Positions 25,416 through 33,919 of a DNA stretch of 64,000 bases are shown in pieces. The stretch is from Flavobacterium sp. KJJ. Lineage in GTDB: Bacteria; Bacteroidota; Bacteroidia; Flavobacteriales; Flavobacteriaceae. Each line of letters opens with the position of its first letter. Positions within the stretch are counted from its first letter, which is position 1. The translations under genes were made by a program, and so were the position numbers. The stretch lies in assembly GCF_000708595.2 (NCBI RefSeq), contig NZ_JARP01000004.1:1-64000 (forward strand), written 5' to 3'. Under the pieces are notes generated by a model. That model saw only the letters and a list, made by a program, of their open reading frames with translations. It made no database searches and had not been told where the DNA came from.

Positions 25416-27188
25416 CTAAATAACTCCCATCTTCTGCATCAAGAAAGTAGCGCTTTTATTTTTGCAGATTCCGTTTCTTAGTTTATAATCGAAATGTAAA
25501 TCGTTATTTTTAATTTCAACTTCAAAGCATTGATTCGTTAAAATATCTGGATATTCGTTTGTTGTTAAACAAACTTCGATGTCGTGAGTTGCGATAGCAC
25601 CAATTGCATTTTTAGCGATTATCTTTTTTACTACTTCGATAGTTCCGTTGCGTTTGTCATCAGAATTGGTTCCTCTTAAAATTTCATCTAATAAAACAAA
25701 AGCTGGTCGATCTTCCAATGCGTCCATAATTTGTTTTAAACGTTTAATTTCTGCAAAAAAGTAAGATTCACTGTCTGCTAAAGAATCGGACAATCGCATT
25801 GAAACTAAAACAGGAAGTGGATGAATGTTAGCGTTTGAAGCACAAACAACTGAACCTATACCGCCTAAAACCATATTTATTCCCAAACTTCTCAAAAAAG
25901 TACTTTTTCCAGACATATTAGAACCTGTTAAAATCATAAATGATTCCGGATAAAAATGCGTATCATTCCCTACTCTAGTTGCCGGATTTAATAATGGATG
26001 ACTCAAATTTTCAAATCCAATTTTATATTCAGAATTGATTTCCGGAAAAACAAAATCTGGATTATTGTAAGCTAAATTTGCCAAACTATTTAAAGCTTCA
26101 AATTCACCAATGATAGCAATCCATTTTTCTAGTTGTTCAGAATGGCTTTCTTTCCATTTTAAAAGTGCTTTCAAAACATGCAGATTATATAAAAAAGTTC
26201 CGTTAAAAACAATGGCTGTAACAAAATTATTAATCGTATCCATTCTCGAAAACAATTCTGAAAGCTGTTTTAAATGTTCACTTGCTTTTGCATTTTTAAA
26301 AACAAGCTGTTGTTGTAAATCAATTAATTTTTTAGATTGAAAAGTTTCAGATTCGATTTTCTGAACTAGTAAACTGTATTGTTTTATGATTTTGTCAATA
26401 TTATCAGCTTTTGCTATTTCTGACTGAATGCGTTTAAATGATCGCCCCATAATCATCATGTTTCCAATAAAAATATAAGTCAGATAAGATAATAAAATCG
26501 TTTTTGAGGTAATAAAATAAGCAATTAAAACTCCAAAAAATAAAGCGGGAACTATAAATGAAAGTGCAATTAACCCTTTAGGTAAAGTATTATTTTTAAA
26601 TGAATTCCAATTAATTAACGAATCATAAGCGCTTTTACTGTCATGACTGACAGTTGCCAATGCCAAGAATTCTTGACGCCAATCGACCTTAGTTTGAAGT
26701 TCATTTATTGCTTCTTGGTTTTCTAAAATTACATTATTTGAAAAAAGATTCAATAATTGATTTGCGAGTGTTTTTTTTCCTACATAAGTGGCAGTCCGAT
26801 TTAAATTTTGGAATAAAGAATGTTCTCCAAAAATATCTAAATCGTAAGCGTATGGATGATGAAAATCGTTGAATTCAATTCCGTTTTCAAAAGGAATTTT
26901 TTCTCTATTTAAATACGCGATTTCATTTTTATTAATTTTTAAAGTTGCAGCCGTAATTTCCTTTTGAAAGGATAATTTAGAATGAATTCGCATCAAAAAA
27001 ATAAAACCAACAAAAGATAAAAAAGCAAAAGTGGCGTAAAGCATATCATCTGTTTTTATGTAATAAAACAACATAAAAAGGCAAATAAAAACACTTAATA
27101 AACGCAATATACTTATGCTGTTGTATCTTTTATTGATTGTATTAAAAAGTTTAGAATAATGCTCGACTTTATTTTGATATGAATCCAT
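25416..27188 (-). CDS. Membrane-associated MutS-like ATPase
   Basis: The product is 590 residues. The C-terminal MutS ATPase domain has Walker A TGSNMSGKST (K428), Walker B FVLLDEILRGTNS and the ATHD motif (GAIATHDIEV). The middle is a MutS lever/clamp-like helical region. Residues about 28-62 form one or two TM helices, and another hydrophobic pair lies at about 205-250. There is no mismatch-recognition domain, so it is unlikely to do classical mismatch repair. Similar two-part membrane proteins are common in Bacteroidota and their role is unknown. Promoter TATATTTG at 27209-27216. Confidence 0.88.
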   Translation of the reverse strand: MDSYQNKVEHYSKLFNTINKRYNSISILRLLSVFICLFMLFYYIKTDDMLYATFAFLSFVGFIFLMRIHSKLSFQKEITAATLKINKNEIAYLNREKIPFENGIEFNDFHHPYAYDLDIFGEHSLFQNLNRTATYVGKKTLANQLLNLFSNNVILENQEAINELQTKVDWRQEFLALATVSHDSKSAYDSLINWNSFKNNTLPKGLIALSFIVPALFFGVLIAYFITSKTILLSYLTYIFIGNMMIMGRSFKRIQSEIAKADNIDKIIKQYSLLVQKIESETFQSKKLIDLQQQLVFKNAKASEHLKQLSELFSRMDTINNFVTAIVFNGTFLYNLHVLKALLKWKESHSEQLEKWIAIIGEFEALNSLANLAYNNPDFVFPEINSEYKIGFENLSHPLLNPATRVGNDTHFYPESFMILTGSNMSGKSTFLRSLGINMVLGGIGSVVCASNANIHPLPVLVSMRLSDSLADSESYFFAEIKRLKQIMDALEDRPAFVLLDEILRGTNSDDKRNGTIEVVKKIIAKNAIGAIATHDIEVCLTTNEYPDILTNQCFEVEIKNNDLHFDYKLRNGICKNKSATFLMQKMGVI

Positions 27189-27208
27189 TTTATTAATTTG
27201 ATGAACTA

Positions 27209-27216
27209 CAAATATA
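27209..27216 (-). promoter_or_regulatory. -7 element for the MutS-like gene
   Basis: Minus-strand TATATTTG matches TAnnTTTG about 20 bases upstream of the ATG at 27188. Confidence 0.5.
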
Positions 27217-27254
27217 GGTTTTGCATTATAATTTCGATATTAAAATCTTCAAAT

Positions 27255-28088
27255 TTAGCTTTCGTGCATTATTAAAACTGGCACAGAAACTTCTTTAGCG
27301 ATTTTTTGACTAAAGCTAGATTCGAAAATACTTTCAAAGAATGATTTTTTGTGTGTAATCGTGGTTAAAATATCGATATCCTTATAAAGAATAAAATCTA
27401 GAATAGTTTCTTTGACTTCGTCACTTGGCAACACTAAAAACTCAACATTTTCATGTGCAAATTCATGTTCCCATTCTTTAATCGTAACATCTGAAACATC
27501 TGAATTTGAAGTTCTAACATATAAACTTTTTACTTTAGCATTTGTTTTTTTGGCAATTTCAAGTACTTTTCGAAGTTCTTGTTTATCTTTTTCACGGTAA
27601 CGGGTAGTAAATCCTATAAGTTTTATTTTTTTGAATTTTGCTGTAACTGGAATACACAAAACAGGAACTTTAACACCCGAAATTACCGAATTTGTATTTG
27701 ATCCGATAAAGAATTTAGTCCAGTCAGAAACACCTGTAGTTCCCATAATTACAAAATCTACTTTATCTTCTTCAATAGCATTTTTCAAATTAAAAATTAA
27801 ATCGCCATCCATCAATCGATGCTTAATTACAATATCTTCCAATTTTCGTTCAATTGCAATAGTTCTCAATTTCGGAATTTCATCTTTAAACATCTCAAAC
27901 TTTGCCAGTTCTATCGAGCTGTAAATCGACGCATAGTTTTCTGGGAAAAACTGGCTGTCGTAAACTGGAATTTCAAAAGTATGCAGTAAAATAAGTTCAG
28001 CGTTGACAATTTTAGCAAACTCTAAAGCATGTACAAATGCATTTGTTGCTGCTTCAGAAAAATCTGTTGGAAATAATATCTTTTTCAT
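27255..28088 (-). CDS. Universal stress protein, tandem UspA domains
   Basis: The product is 277 residues with two UspA domains (about 1-145 and 150-277). MKKILFPTDFSEAATNAF is the classic start. The first domain has an ATP-type motif MGTTGVSDWTKFFIGSNTNSVI (G-2x-G-9x-G-S/T-like). The ATG at 28088 was chosen: an upstream in-frame ATG at 28130 lies beyond the promoter element at 28118-28125. Role: a stress-induced nucleotide-binding protein. It is outside the stress cluster at 32-49 kb, which has a second USP. Confidence 0.93.
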   Translation of the reverse strand: MKKILFPTDFSEAATNAFVHALEFAKIVNAELILLHTFEIPVYDSQFFPENYASIYSSIELAKFEMFKDEIPKLRTIAIERKLEDIVIKHRLMDGDLIFNLKNAIEEDKVDFVIMGTTGVSDWTKFFIGSNTNSVISGVKVPVLCIPVTAKFKKIKLIGFTTRYREKDKQELRKVLEIAKKTNAKVKSLYVRTSNSDVSDVTIKEWEHEFAHENVEFLVLPSDEVKETILDFILYKDIDILTTITHKKSFFESIFESSFSQKIAKEVSVPVLIMHES

Positions 28089-28117
28089 TTTGTTTAGTAT
28101 TTTAAGGTATCTTCTCT

Positions 28118-28125
28118 CAAATTTA
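28118..28125 (-). promoter_or_regulatory. -7 element for the universal stress protein gene
   Basis: Minus-strand TAAATTTG. A TTG lies 18 bases upstream, slightly short. Because it lies downstream of the ATG at 28130, it supports translation start at 28088. Confidence 0.6.
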
Positions 28126-28260
28126 GGCATTCTAAAAACAAAACAACCTGATAATTATCAGTAATTTAACACTTAACAATTTATTAAAATTTGAATCATT
28201 TGAACTGATAAATTTCATTTTCAGCTTTACTTCAATCTCAAAACTTTATGGCTTTTTTTA

Positions 28261-28268
28261 TACCTTTG
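28261..28268 (+). promoter_or_regulatory. mnmE -7 element next to the start codon
   Basis: TACCTTTG followed by TACT and the ATG at 28273. It predicts a leaderless or very short-leader transcript. No -33 TTG is evident. Confidence 0.55.
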
Positions 28269-28272
28269 TACT

Positions 28273-29673
28273 ATGATAAATCAAGATTCTATAGTTGCAT
28301 TAGCTACTCCATCAGGAGCTGGAGCTATTGCTATCATTCGTATTTCGGGTTCTGATGCAATTTCGATCGGAAACTCAGTTTTTAAATCCATCAAAAACAA
28401 AGACCTAACGCAGCAAAAAACACACACTCTGCATTTAGGACATATTGTAGATGGTTCAAAAACACTTGATGAAGTATTAGTTTCTGTTTTTAAAGGACCA
28501 AACTCGTATACGGGCGAAAATACAATCGAAATTTCATGCCACGGCTCTACTTATATTCAACAGCAAATTATTCAGTTATTATTGAGAAAAGGCTGCAGAA
28601 TGGCAGATGCAGGAGAATTTACCTTAAGAGCATTTTTAAACGGAAAACTTGATTTATCACAGGCAGAAGCGGTTGCCGATCTAATTTCATCAGACAATGA
28701 AGCTTCACACCAAATTGCAATGCAGCAAATGCGAGGCGGTTTTAGTAACGAAATTGCCAAACTTCGTGAAGAACTTTTGAATTTTGCTTCTCTAATTGAA
28801 TTGGAATTAGATTTTGCTGAAGAAGATGTAGAATTTGCAGACCGAACTCAGTTTCATGAATTATTAAACCGAATTGAATTTGTTTTAAAACGTTTAATTG
28901 ACTCATTTGCAGTTGGAAATGTAATTAAAAACGGAATTCCCGTAGCCATTGTAGGCGAACCAAATGTCGGAAAATCAACTTTACTGAATGCTTTATTGAA
29001 TGAAGAAAGAGCGATTGTTTCTGACATTGCCGGAACAACGCGCGATACAATTGAAGATGAACTTGTAATTGGTGGCATTGGCTTTAGATTTATTGATACT
29101 GCCGGAATTCGTGAAACAAAAGATATTGTAGAAAGCATTGGAATCAAAAAAACATTTGAAAAAATAGATCAGGCACAAGTCGTTATCTTTTTGTTTGATG
29201 GCTTCAAGTTTCAAATTTCAGGTTCTGAATACATTGTAGAAATTGAAAAGGTTAAAAATAAATATCCGTTAAAACCTATATTAGTCGTAATAAACAAAGT
29301 CGATTTATTAAGCGAAATCGAAATTGAAAAAATCAACGAGAAGCTTCAAACTTTAGATTTAACACTTTTAAAAATTTCTGCCAAAGCAAATATTGGAATT
29401 GAAGAATTGAAAGATAAATTACTTTCATTTGTAAATACTGGAGCTTTACGCAATAACGAAACAATTGTAACTAATACAAGACATTACGATTCTTTATTGA
29501 AAGCATTAGATGAAATTCAGAAAGTAAAATTTGGTCTTGAAACGAATCTTTCAAGTGATTTGATTGCACTTGATATTCGCGAAGCTTTATATCAATTTGG
29601 ACTCATTACTGGGCAAGTTTCTAATGATGAATTGCTGGGGAATATTTTTGCCAATTTCTGTATCGGGAAATAA
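28273..29673 (+). CDS. mnmE: tRNA modification GTPase MnmE
   Basis: The product is 466 residues. The N-terminal folate-binding domain starts MINQDSIVALATPSGAGAIA. The central G domain has G1 GEPNVGKST (about 227-235), DTAG and NKVD. The helical domain ends with the catalytic C-terminal FCIGK. With MnmG it installs the carboxymethylaminomethyl group on U34 of certain tRNAs. It is complete and monocistronic, and the family start matches the ATG at 28273. Confidence 0.97.
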   Translation: MINQDSIVALATPSGAGAIAIIRISGSDAISIGNSVFKSIKNKDLTQQKTHTLHLGHIVDGSKTLDEVLVSVFKGPNSYTGENTIEISCHGSTYIQQQIIQLLLRKGCRMADAGEFTLRAFLNGKLDLSQAEAVADLISSDNEASHQIAMQQMRGGFSNEIAKLREELLNFASLIELELDFAEEDVEFADRTQFHELLNRIEFVLKRLIDSFAVGNVIKNGIPVAIVGEPNVGKSTLLNALLNEERAIVSDIAGTTRDTIEDELVIGGIGFRFIDTAGIRETKDIVESIGIKKTFEKIDQAQVVIFLFDGFKFQISGSEYIVEIEKVKNKYPLKPILVVINKVDLLSEIEIEKINEKLQTLDLTLLKISAKANIGIEELKDKLLSFVNTGALRNNETIVTNTRHYDSLLKALDEIQKVKFGLETNLSSDLIALDIREALYQFGLITGQVSNDELLGNIFANFCIGK

Positions 29674-29860
29674 AGCTAACAAAAGATAGCAAAATAAACC
29701 TGAGACGATTTTTATATCACTTCGATTCAAATTACACGGATCTGCTATTTCTGTTGAGTCAGTTTACTAAGCCATTTTATTAACAATTATTTTTGATTTT
29801 AAAAGATAGTAAAAGCATACCATTTTATAAATTTACAGATATAATATAAAAAATTGAAAA

Positions 29861-30493
29861 ATGAGTTTAATAGAAGATCTGAAGTGGCGCTATGCTACTA
29901 AAAAAATGAATGGAAATGTAGTTCCTCAAGAAAAATTAGACTACATATTAGAAGCAACAAGACTAACTGCGTCTTCTTCTGGATTGCAGCCATACGAAAT
30001 ATTTGTAATCACAAATCCTGAACTTTTGGAAAAGATTAAAGTTTTGGCATGGAACCAAAGCCAAATCACAGACTGCTCTCACCTCTTGGTTTTTGCTGCC
30101 TGGGACGGTTATTCTCTAGAGAGAATCGAAAAAGTTTTTGCAAGAACACTTGCCGAAAGAGGGCTTCCTGCAAATACAATGGATGATTATAAAAAAACGC
30201 TTTGGGGTATGTATGAGCCTCTTCCGCAGGAATGGCATGCTAATCATGCAACACGTCAGGCATATATTGCGTTAGGAACTGCATTAGCAGCCGCTGCAGA
30301 GCAAAAAGTAGATGCAACACCAATGGAAGGTTTTACTCCCGCGGAATTAGATAAGCTTTTAGAATTAAAAGAGAAAGGATTGAAAAGTGCTGTTTTATTG
30401 CCTCTTGGCTATAGAGATGAGGCAAATGACTGGCTTGTAAATATGAAAAAAGTTAGAACGCCTAAAGAAACTTTTATTACAGAAATTAAGTAA
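29861..30493 (+). CDS. Nitroreductase-family NAD(P)H-dependent oxidoreductase
   Basis: The product is 210 residues with an FMN-binding nitroreductase fold. The N-terminus LKWRYATKKMNG and RLTASSSGLQPYEIFVIT contain the FMN-contacting R-S-S/L-Q-P region. The C-terminal GLKSAVLLPLGYRDEANDWL is typical of NfsB-like proteins. It should reduce quinones or nitro compounds using NAD(P)H. The gene is monocistronic, with a strong hairpin at 30522-30562. Nitroreductases are often in hypoxia regulons, but no TGAT-N4-ATCA site was seen upstream here. Confidence 0.93.
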   Translation: MSLIEDLKWRYATKKMNGNVVPQEKLDYILEATRLTASSSGLQPYEIFVITNPELLEKIKVLAWNQSQITDCSHLLVFAAWDGYSLERIEKVFARTLAERGLPANTMDDYKKTLWGMYEPLPQEWHANHATRQAYIALGTALAAAAEQKVDATPMEGFTPAELDKLLELKEKGLKSAVLLPLGYRDEANDWLVNMKKVRTPKETFITEIK

Positions 30494-30521
30494 AAGACTT
30501 AATATACTCTAGTTAAAATGG

Positions 30522-30562
30522 AAATTCTGAGCGGAATATAAAATTTCAGCTCAGAATTTTTA
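30522..30562 (+). terminator. Terminator of the nitroreductase gene
   Basis: Perfect 11-bp stem AAATTCTGAGC (30522-30532) and GCTCAGAATTT (30549-30559), followed by T residues. Confidence 0.85.
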
Positions 30563-30674
30563 TTATCGAATAAATGGAATGAAGTAGTATTTGATTGTAA
30601 CGATCTGAAACAATTGTCATAGTTAAAACAATTCTACAGCTACTAAATTGCTGCTACTATTACCTGGAAATTAT

Positions 30675-30682
30675 TACTTTTG
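30675..30682 (+). promoter_or_regulatory. -7 element for the 118-residue hypothetical gene
   Basis: TACTTTTG matches TAnnTTTG, about 77 bases upstream of the ATG at 30759. The nearest TTG is 24 bases upstream, longer than usual. Confidence 0.4.
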
Positions 30683-30755
30683 CATAAAATTATTGGAGAT
30701 GTTCTGTCCAATGTTTAAAACTATTAAAACGAGATTGAAATTTCTGCCTCAATAA

Positions 30756-31115
<360 letters not shown>

Positions 31116-31136
31116 TTATAAAAATCTAAAAAATTC

Positions 31137-31163
31137 GGTGAAAAATAAATCACCTCTTTTTTT
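31137..31163 (+). terminator. Terminator of the hypothetical gene
   Basis: Stem GGTGA (31137-31141) and TCACC (31150-31154) followed by a long T run. Confidence 0.7.
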
Positions 31164-31192
31164 GTTGAAAATAATTATTAGTAAATTTTGTT

Positions 31193-31651
31193 TTAAGAAC
31201 GTGGTTTAGCCAAGTTTCTGTCGTACATAATTATAGTTCCTGCCACAGCTACATTTAAACTTTTTGCTGATTTGAATTTTACTAAGTGGTGGCATTTATC
31301 CATTACTTTTTTGGATAAGCCATGATCTTCTGCACCTAATAAATAAACACAACGTCTTGGATGTTCAAAGGTTTCTAAATCAGAAGCTTTTTCATCTAAT
31401 TCAACCCCAACCAATCGTGCTCCTTTCGGTAAGTTTTCAAAAAAAGCTTCAAAAGTATCATAATGAAAATAAGGAATTGCTTTTACGGCATCATGAGTAT
31501 CAGAGGCTTGTTTGGCATATCGATTACCTATGGTAAATATAAAAGTAGCACCTAAGTTTTGAGCCGATCGCCACAATACACCCAAATTTTCAGGAGTTTT
31601 GCCATTTTGTATTCCTATCCCGAAATATTCATTTATAAAATTATCATTCAT
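31193..31651 (-). CDS. SpoU/TrmH-family RNA 2'-O-methyltransferase
   Basis: The product is 152 residues with a minimal SPOUT domain and no RNA-binding extension. GKTPENLGVLWRSAQNLGATFIF is motif 1, YLLGAEDHGLSKKVMDKC motif 2, and KSLNVAVAGTIIMYD motif 3 with the knot. It should methylate a ribose on tRNA or rRNA using SAM, like TrmL/TrmH. The ATG at 31651 was chosen. The frame extends to a TTG at 31687, but that TTG is itself the -33 element of the promoter. Confidence 0.92.
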   Translation of the reverse strand: MNDNFINEYFGIGIQNGKTPENLGVLWRSAQNLGATFIFTIGNRYAKQASDTHDAVKAIPYFHYDTFEAFFENLPKGARLVGVELDEKASDLETFEHPRRCVYLLGAEDHGLSKKVMDKCHHLVKFKSAKSLNVAVAGTIIMYDRNLAKPRS

Positions 31652-31656
31652 AAGGG

Positions 31657-31687
31657 CAAAAATACAAACTGTAAGCACATAAGTCAA
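31657..31687 (-). promoter_or_regulatory. Promoter of the SpoU methyltransferase gene
   Basis: Minus-strand TTG (plus 31685-31687), 20 bases, TATTTTTG (plus 31657-31664). Only 5 bases separate it from the ATG at 31651, so the mRNA is predicted to be leaderless. Confidence 0.75.
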
Positions 31688-31784
31688 TTTTTATTGAGCT
31701 GAAACGTAGTAAATTCATTGCCTATTCTATATTGCTTTTTGAATTTATACTATTTTATAAGATAGAAATTTAAAAAAATTCAAA

Positions 31785-32225
31785 CTACCATAACTGTTTT
31801 AATGCGTCCTTAAGCTTCAATTCCTCGTTAATATAGTCTTCTTTTAATGAGTCAATTTTAGGCTGTAAGGCAGGATCATAACTTTCGATATTAGAAGCAA
31901 ATTTCTTAATATACCGTAGTTTTTTTTTCATTTTCTCAAGATGCTCTTCCGCTTCATTAATATGTGTATTAATGTACTCTCGTTCATCCTGTGGATGGGA
32001 TTCTAATTCTTCTCTCTGTTGATTAATAATAAGTTCTGCTGCATTCATAATACTATCTGATTCCCTATTCAATGAGAACCATTTTTTAAGCATCTCATTA
32101 TTGACTCCAGAGATTTCAACTGAATCTGTTGGAATACCATTTTCATCTGAACCTGTCCAATCCTTTTTTTGACAGCAATAAAACAGTACCACAATTACAG
32201 CAAATACATAGAACTTTGTTTTCAT
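31785..32225 (-). CDS. Small lipoprotein, paralogue of the 45.5 kb lipoprotein
   Basis: The product is 146 residues. The signal peptide ends in a lipobox-like FYCC. The mature part is predicted helical and charged, probably a coiled coil. The segment KKWFSLNRESDSIMNAAELII recurs with few changes in the product of 45494-45943, as do RYIKKFASNIESYD and the terminal LKEDYINEELKLKDAL. The two genes thus flank the stress cluster and arose by duplication. The family and function are unknown. The envelope location suggests a structural or stress role. Confidence 0.78.
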   Translation of the reverse strand: MKTKFYVFAVIVVLFYCCQKKDWTGSDENGIPTDSVEISGVNNEMLKKWFSLNRESDSIMNAAELIINQQREELESHPQDEREYINTHINEAEEHLEKMKKKLRYIKKFASNIESYDPALQPKIDSLKEDYINEELKLKDALKQLW

Positions 32226-32313
32226 ATAATTACTTTATTTAATTCTTCCTGCGGTTATTATTTTAAAGCTTATTGCAGAACTATCTACTTTAAAAAGAAA
32301 ATTGCTGATGTCA

Positions 32314-32736
32314 CTATTTCCTGTTTCGAAGCCATTGATCTAATGGTTCTAGAACAGTATTTACAATGGTAACTAAAAGTGTACACAATAAAGCCTCTAT
32401 AAAATAACCTGACGCAGTAATACAGCCAATAGCTGCACTGCACCATATTGTAGCTGCAGAGTTAAGTCCATGTACATTTGGTCCTTCTCTAAAAATAACT
32501 CCCGCTCCTAGAAAACCAACACCCATAACAACTTGAGCAGTAATTCTGGTGACATCAATATTTGTTGCTGTTGCTGAAACCTTTATAGATAATAACACAA
32601 AAGCTGCGGCTCCTGTAGCGACAAGCATATTTGTTGTAAGACCCGTTTCTTTGTGATGCCATTGTCGCTCAAAACCAATAATTAATCCTGCGATTAAAGC
32701 CACTACCAATCGTAATGAAAATTCTATTATAGTCAA
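32314..32736 (-). CDS. MgtC/SapB family membrane protein
   Basis: The product is 140 residues with four TM helices. RLVVALIAGLIIGFERQWHHKETGL is the typical MgtC N-terminal signature and ARITAQVVMGVGFLGAGVIF-type residues follow. The family inhibits or tunes ATP synthase and aids survival at low magnesium or under acid stress. The protein lacks the C-terminal ACT-like domain of Salmonella MgtC. The start is a TTG at 32736, since no ATG is available at the family start, so initiation may be weak. It is next to DinD and a lipoprotein in the stress cluster. Confidence 0.88.
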   Translation of the reverse strand: MTIIEFSLRLVVALIAGLIIGFERQWHHKETGLTTNMLVATGAAAFVLLSIKVSATATNIDVTRITAQVVMGVGFLGAGVIFREGPNVHGLNSAATIWCSAAIGCITASGYFIEALLCTLLVTIVNTVLEPLDQWLRNRK

Positions 32737-32788
32737 ATTATTTATTTTTTAAGGGTTAAACATCTGCCTTCGAAGTTTATTTACTAAT

Positions 32789-33661
32789 CTAATTTACTGT
32801 AAACTCTTTTTTGCTTTTTTTTTGCGAAGTCAATTCTTTATCTTTTTGCTTCTTTAGCGTTATATTTTCTAATACTGGAATATTCTCTGGCAAAGTATTT
32901 CCTGTGCCTTCGAGAGCTTTACGAACTTTTAATCCCACAGCATAATGAATACTATTGGCATCAACAATATCATGTATCTGATCACGGTTTAGTTTCTCGG
33001 CAGTTTGCGTAACACGAGATAAATTGACTGACAGCTCAGTAATATCCATATGATCCAAAATGTTTTCATCAGGATCAAGATGTCTTTTCTCGCGGATTGC
33101 TTTTACATCTAGTCCTCCGTAAAGCCCTCTATAACCATGGTTCTGAAAAAATGCATAATCACTCGGGGTTGTAATACCTGCTTTGCGCGCTGCGCCGGCC
33201 AGTTGAAGATTTCTTTTAGCCAGTTCCTCACGAAGAAAATACCTTCTTTCTTTTATAATTTTTAAATTTTTAAGCTGCTGTTGTTGCTTTAGTTCCTGCA
33301 AACGAGTTTGTGATGCAAAATAGGCCTGCGCCAGTGCAACGGGCTTAAAATTTGGATCTGCATTTTGAATTGCGAGATAACAGCCGTAACGTGATAATTT
33401 TACCTCTCCATTATTCCTTTGCAAGTCATACCCGACTGATTTTATTGGATTGACATCTTTAAAATGTATAAACGTATCTTGACCAGCATTTATACAAGCC
33501 GCTTTTGCTTTGTCTAATACTTTCAAAAACAACCTGTATTTAGAATAATCCAGCAATTTTGAAAGCTCTTTAGCACTCCAATATTCATGACCTGCCCTAT
33601 CTGTTTTTCGGAGTTTTTCAAAAACAGATCTCTTTTTTGCTTGTGATTTCCTTGTTTTCAT
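32789..33661 (-). CDS. dinD: DNA damage-inducible protein D (DinD)
   Basis: The product is 290 residues. An N-terminal BRO-N/KilA-like domain (EYWSAKELSKLLDYSKYRLF, KVLDKAKAAC) is followed by a central region FKDVNPIKSVGYDLQRNNGEVKLSRYGCYLAIQNADP, the DinD signature. E. coli DinD is SOS-induced and inhibits RecA strand exchange. The ATG at 33661 was chosen over a TTG at 33715. No LexA box is recognisable, and it is divergent from PEP synthase across a region with one FNR-type site. A prophage origin was considered, but no phage genes are near. Confidence 0.9.
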   Translation of the reverse strand: MKTRKSQAKKRSVFEKLRKTDRAGHEYWSAKELSKLLDYSKYRLFLKVLDKAKAACINAGQDTFIHFKDVNPIKSVGYDLQRNNGEVKLSRYGCYLAIQNADPNFKPVALAQAYFASQTRLQELKQQQQLKNLKIIKERRYFLREELAKRNLQLAGAARKAGITTPSDYAFFQNHGYRGLYGGLDVKAIREKRHLDPDENILDHMDITELSVNLSRVTQTAEKLNRDQIHDIVDANSIHYAVGLKVRKALEGTGNTLPENIPVLENITLKKQKDKELTSQKKSKKEFTVN

Positions 33662-33784
33662 GCTACAGATTTTTTCAATTATGAAATTGTTAAAATTGAT
33701 CTCGTCACAAATCAATTATATACAAATTCCTTGTATTTATCTAATATGATGTGACAAATGTCAATTATTATTTAGTTCTGTAAA

Positions 33785-33798
33785 ATGATCTGCATCAC
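33785..33798 (+). promoter_or_regulatory. FNR/FixK-type site upstream of PEP synthase
   Basis: ATGAT-CTGC-ATCAC: a perfect TGAT-N4-ATCA core, 122 bases upstream of the PEP synthase ATG. It is in the shared region with divergent dinD, so it could control either. No TAnnTTTG consensus is near, consistent with an activator-dependent promoter. Confidence 0.6.
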
Positions 33799-33919
33799 AT
33801 ATTATAAAGTCAAAAACTAAAAAAAAAATCATTGTATGATTGCCGTCATTTTCTAATAATTGCGTTTGAATTTATCTTTATTATAAAAATTAGAGCCATA
33901 AAACAAGATTTTAAAAGCA

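Noticed and set aside
28089..28130. Longer start for the universal stress protein at 28130
   Set aside because: The -7 element at 28118-28125 lies downstream of that ATG, and the family starts at MKKILFPTDFSEA.
32789..33661. DinD as part of a prophage
   Set aside because: No integrase, capsid, terminase or tail gene lies within several kb.
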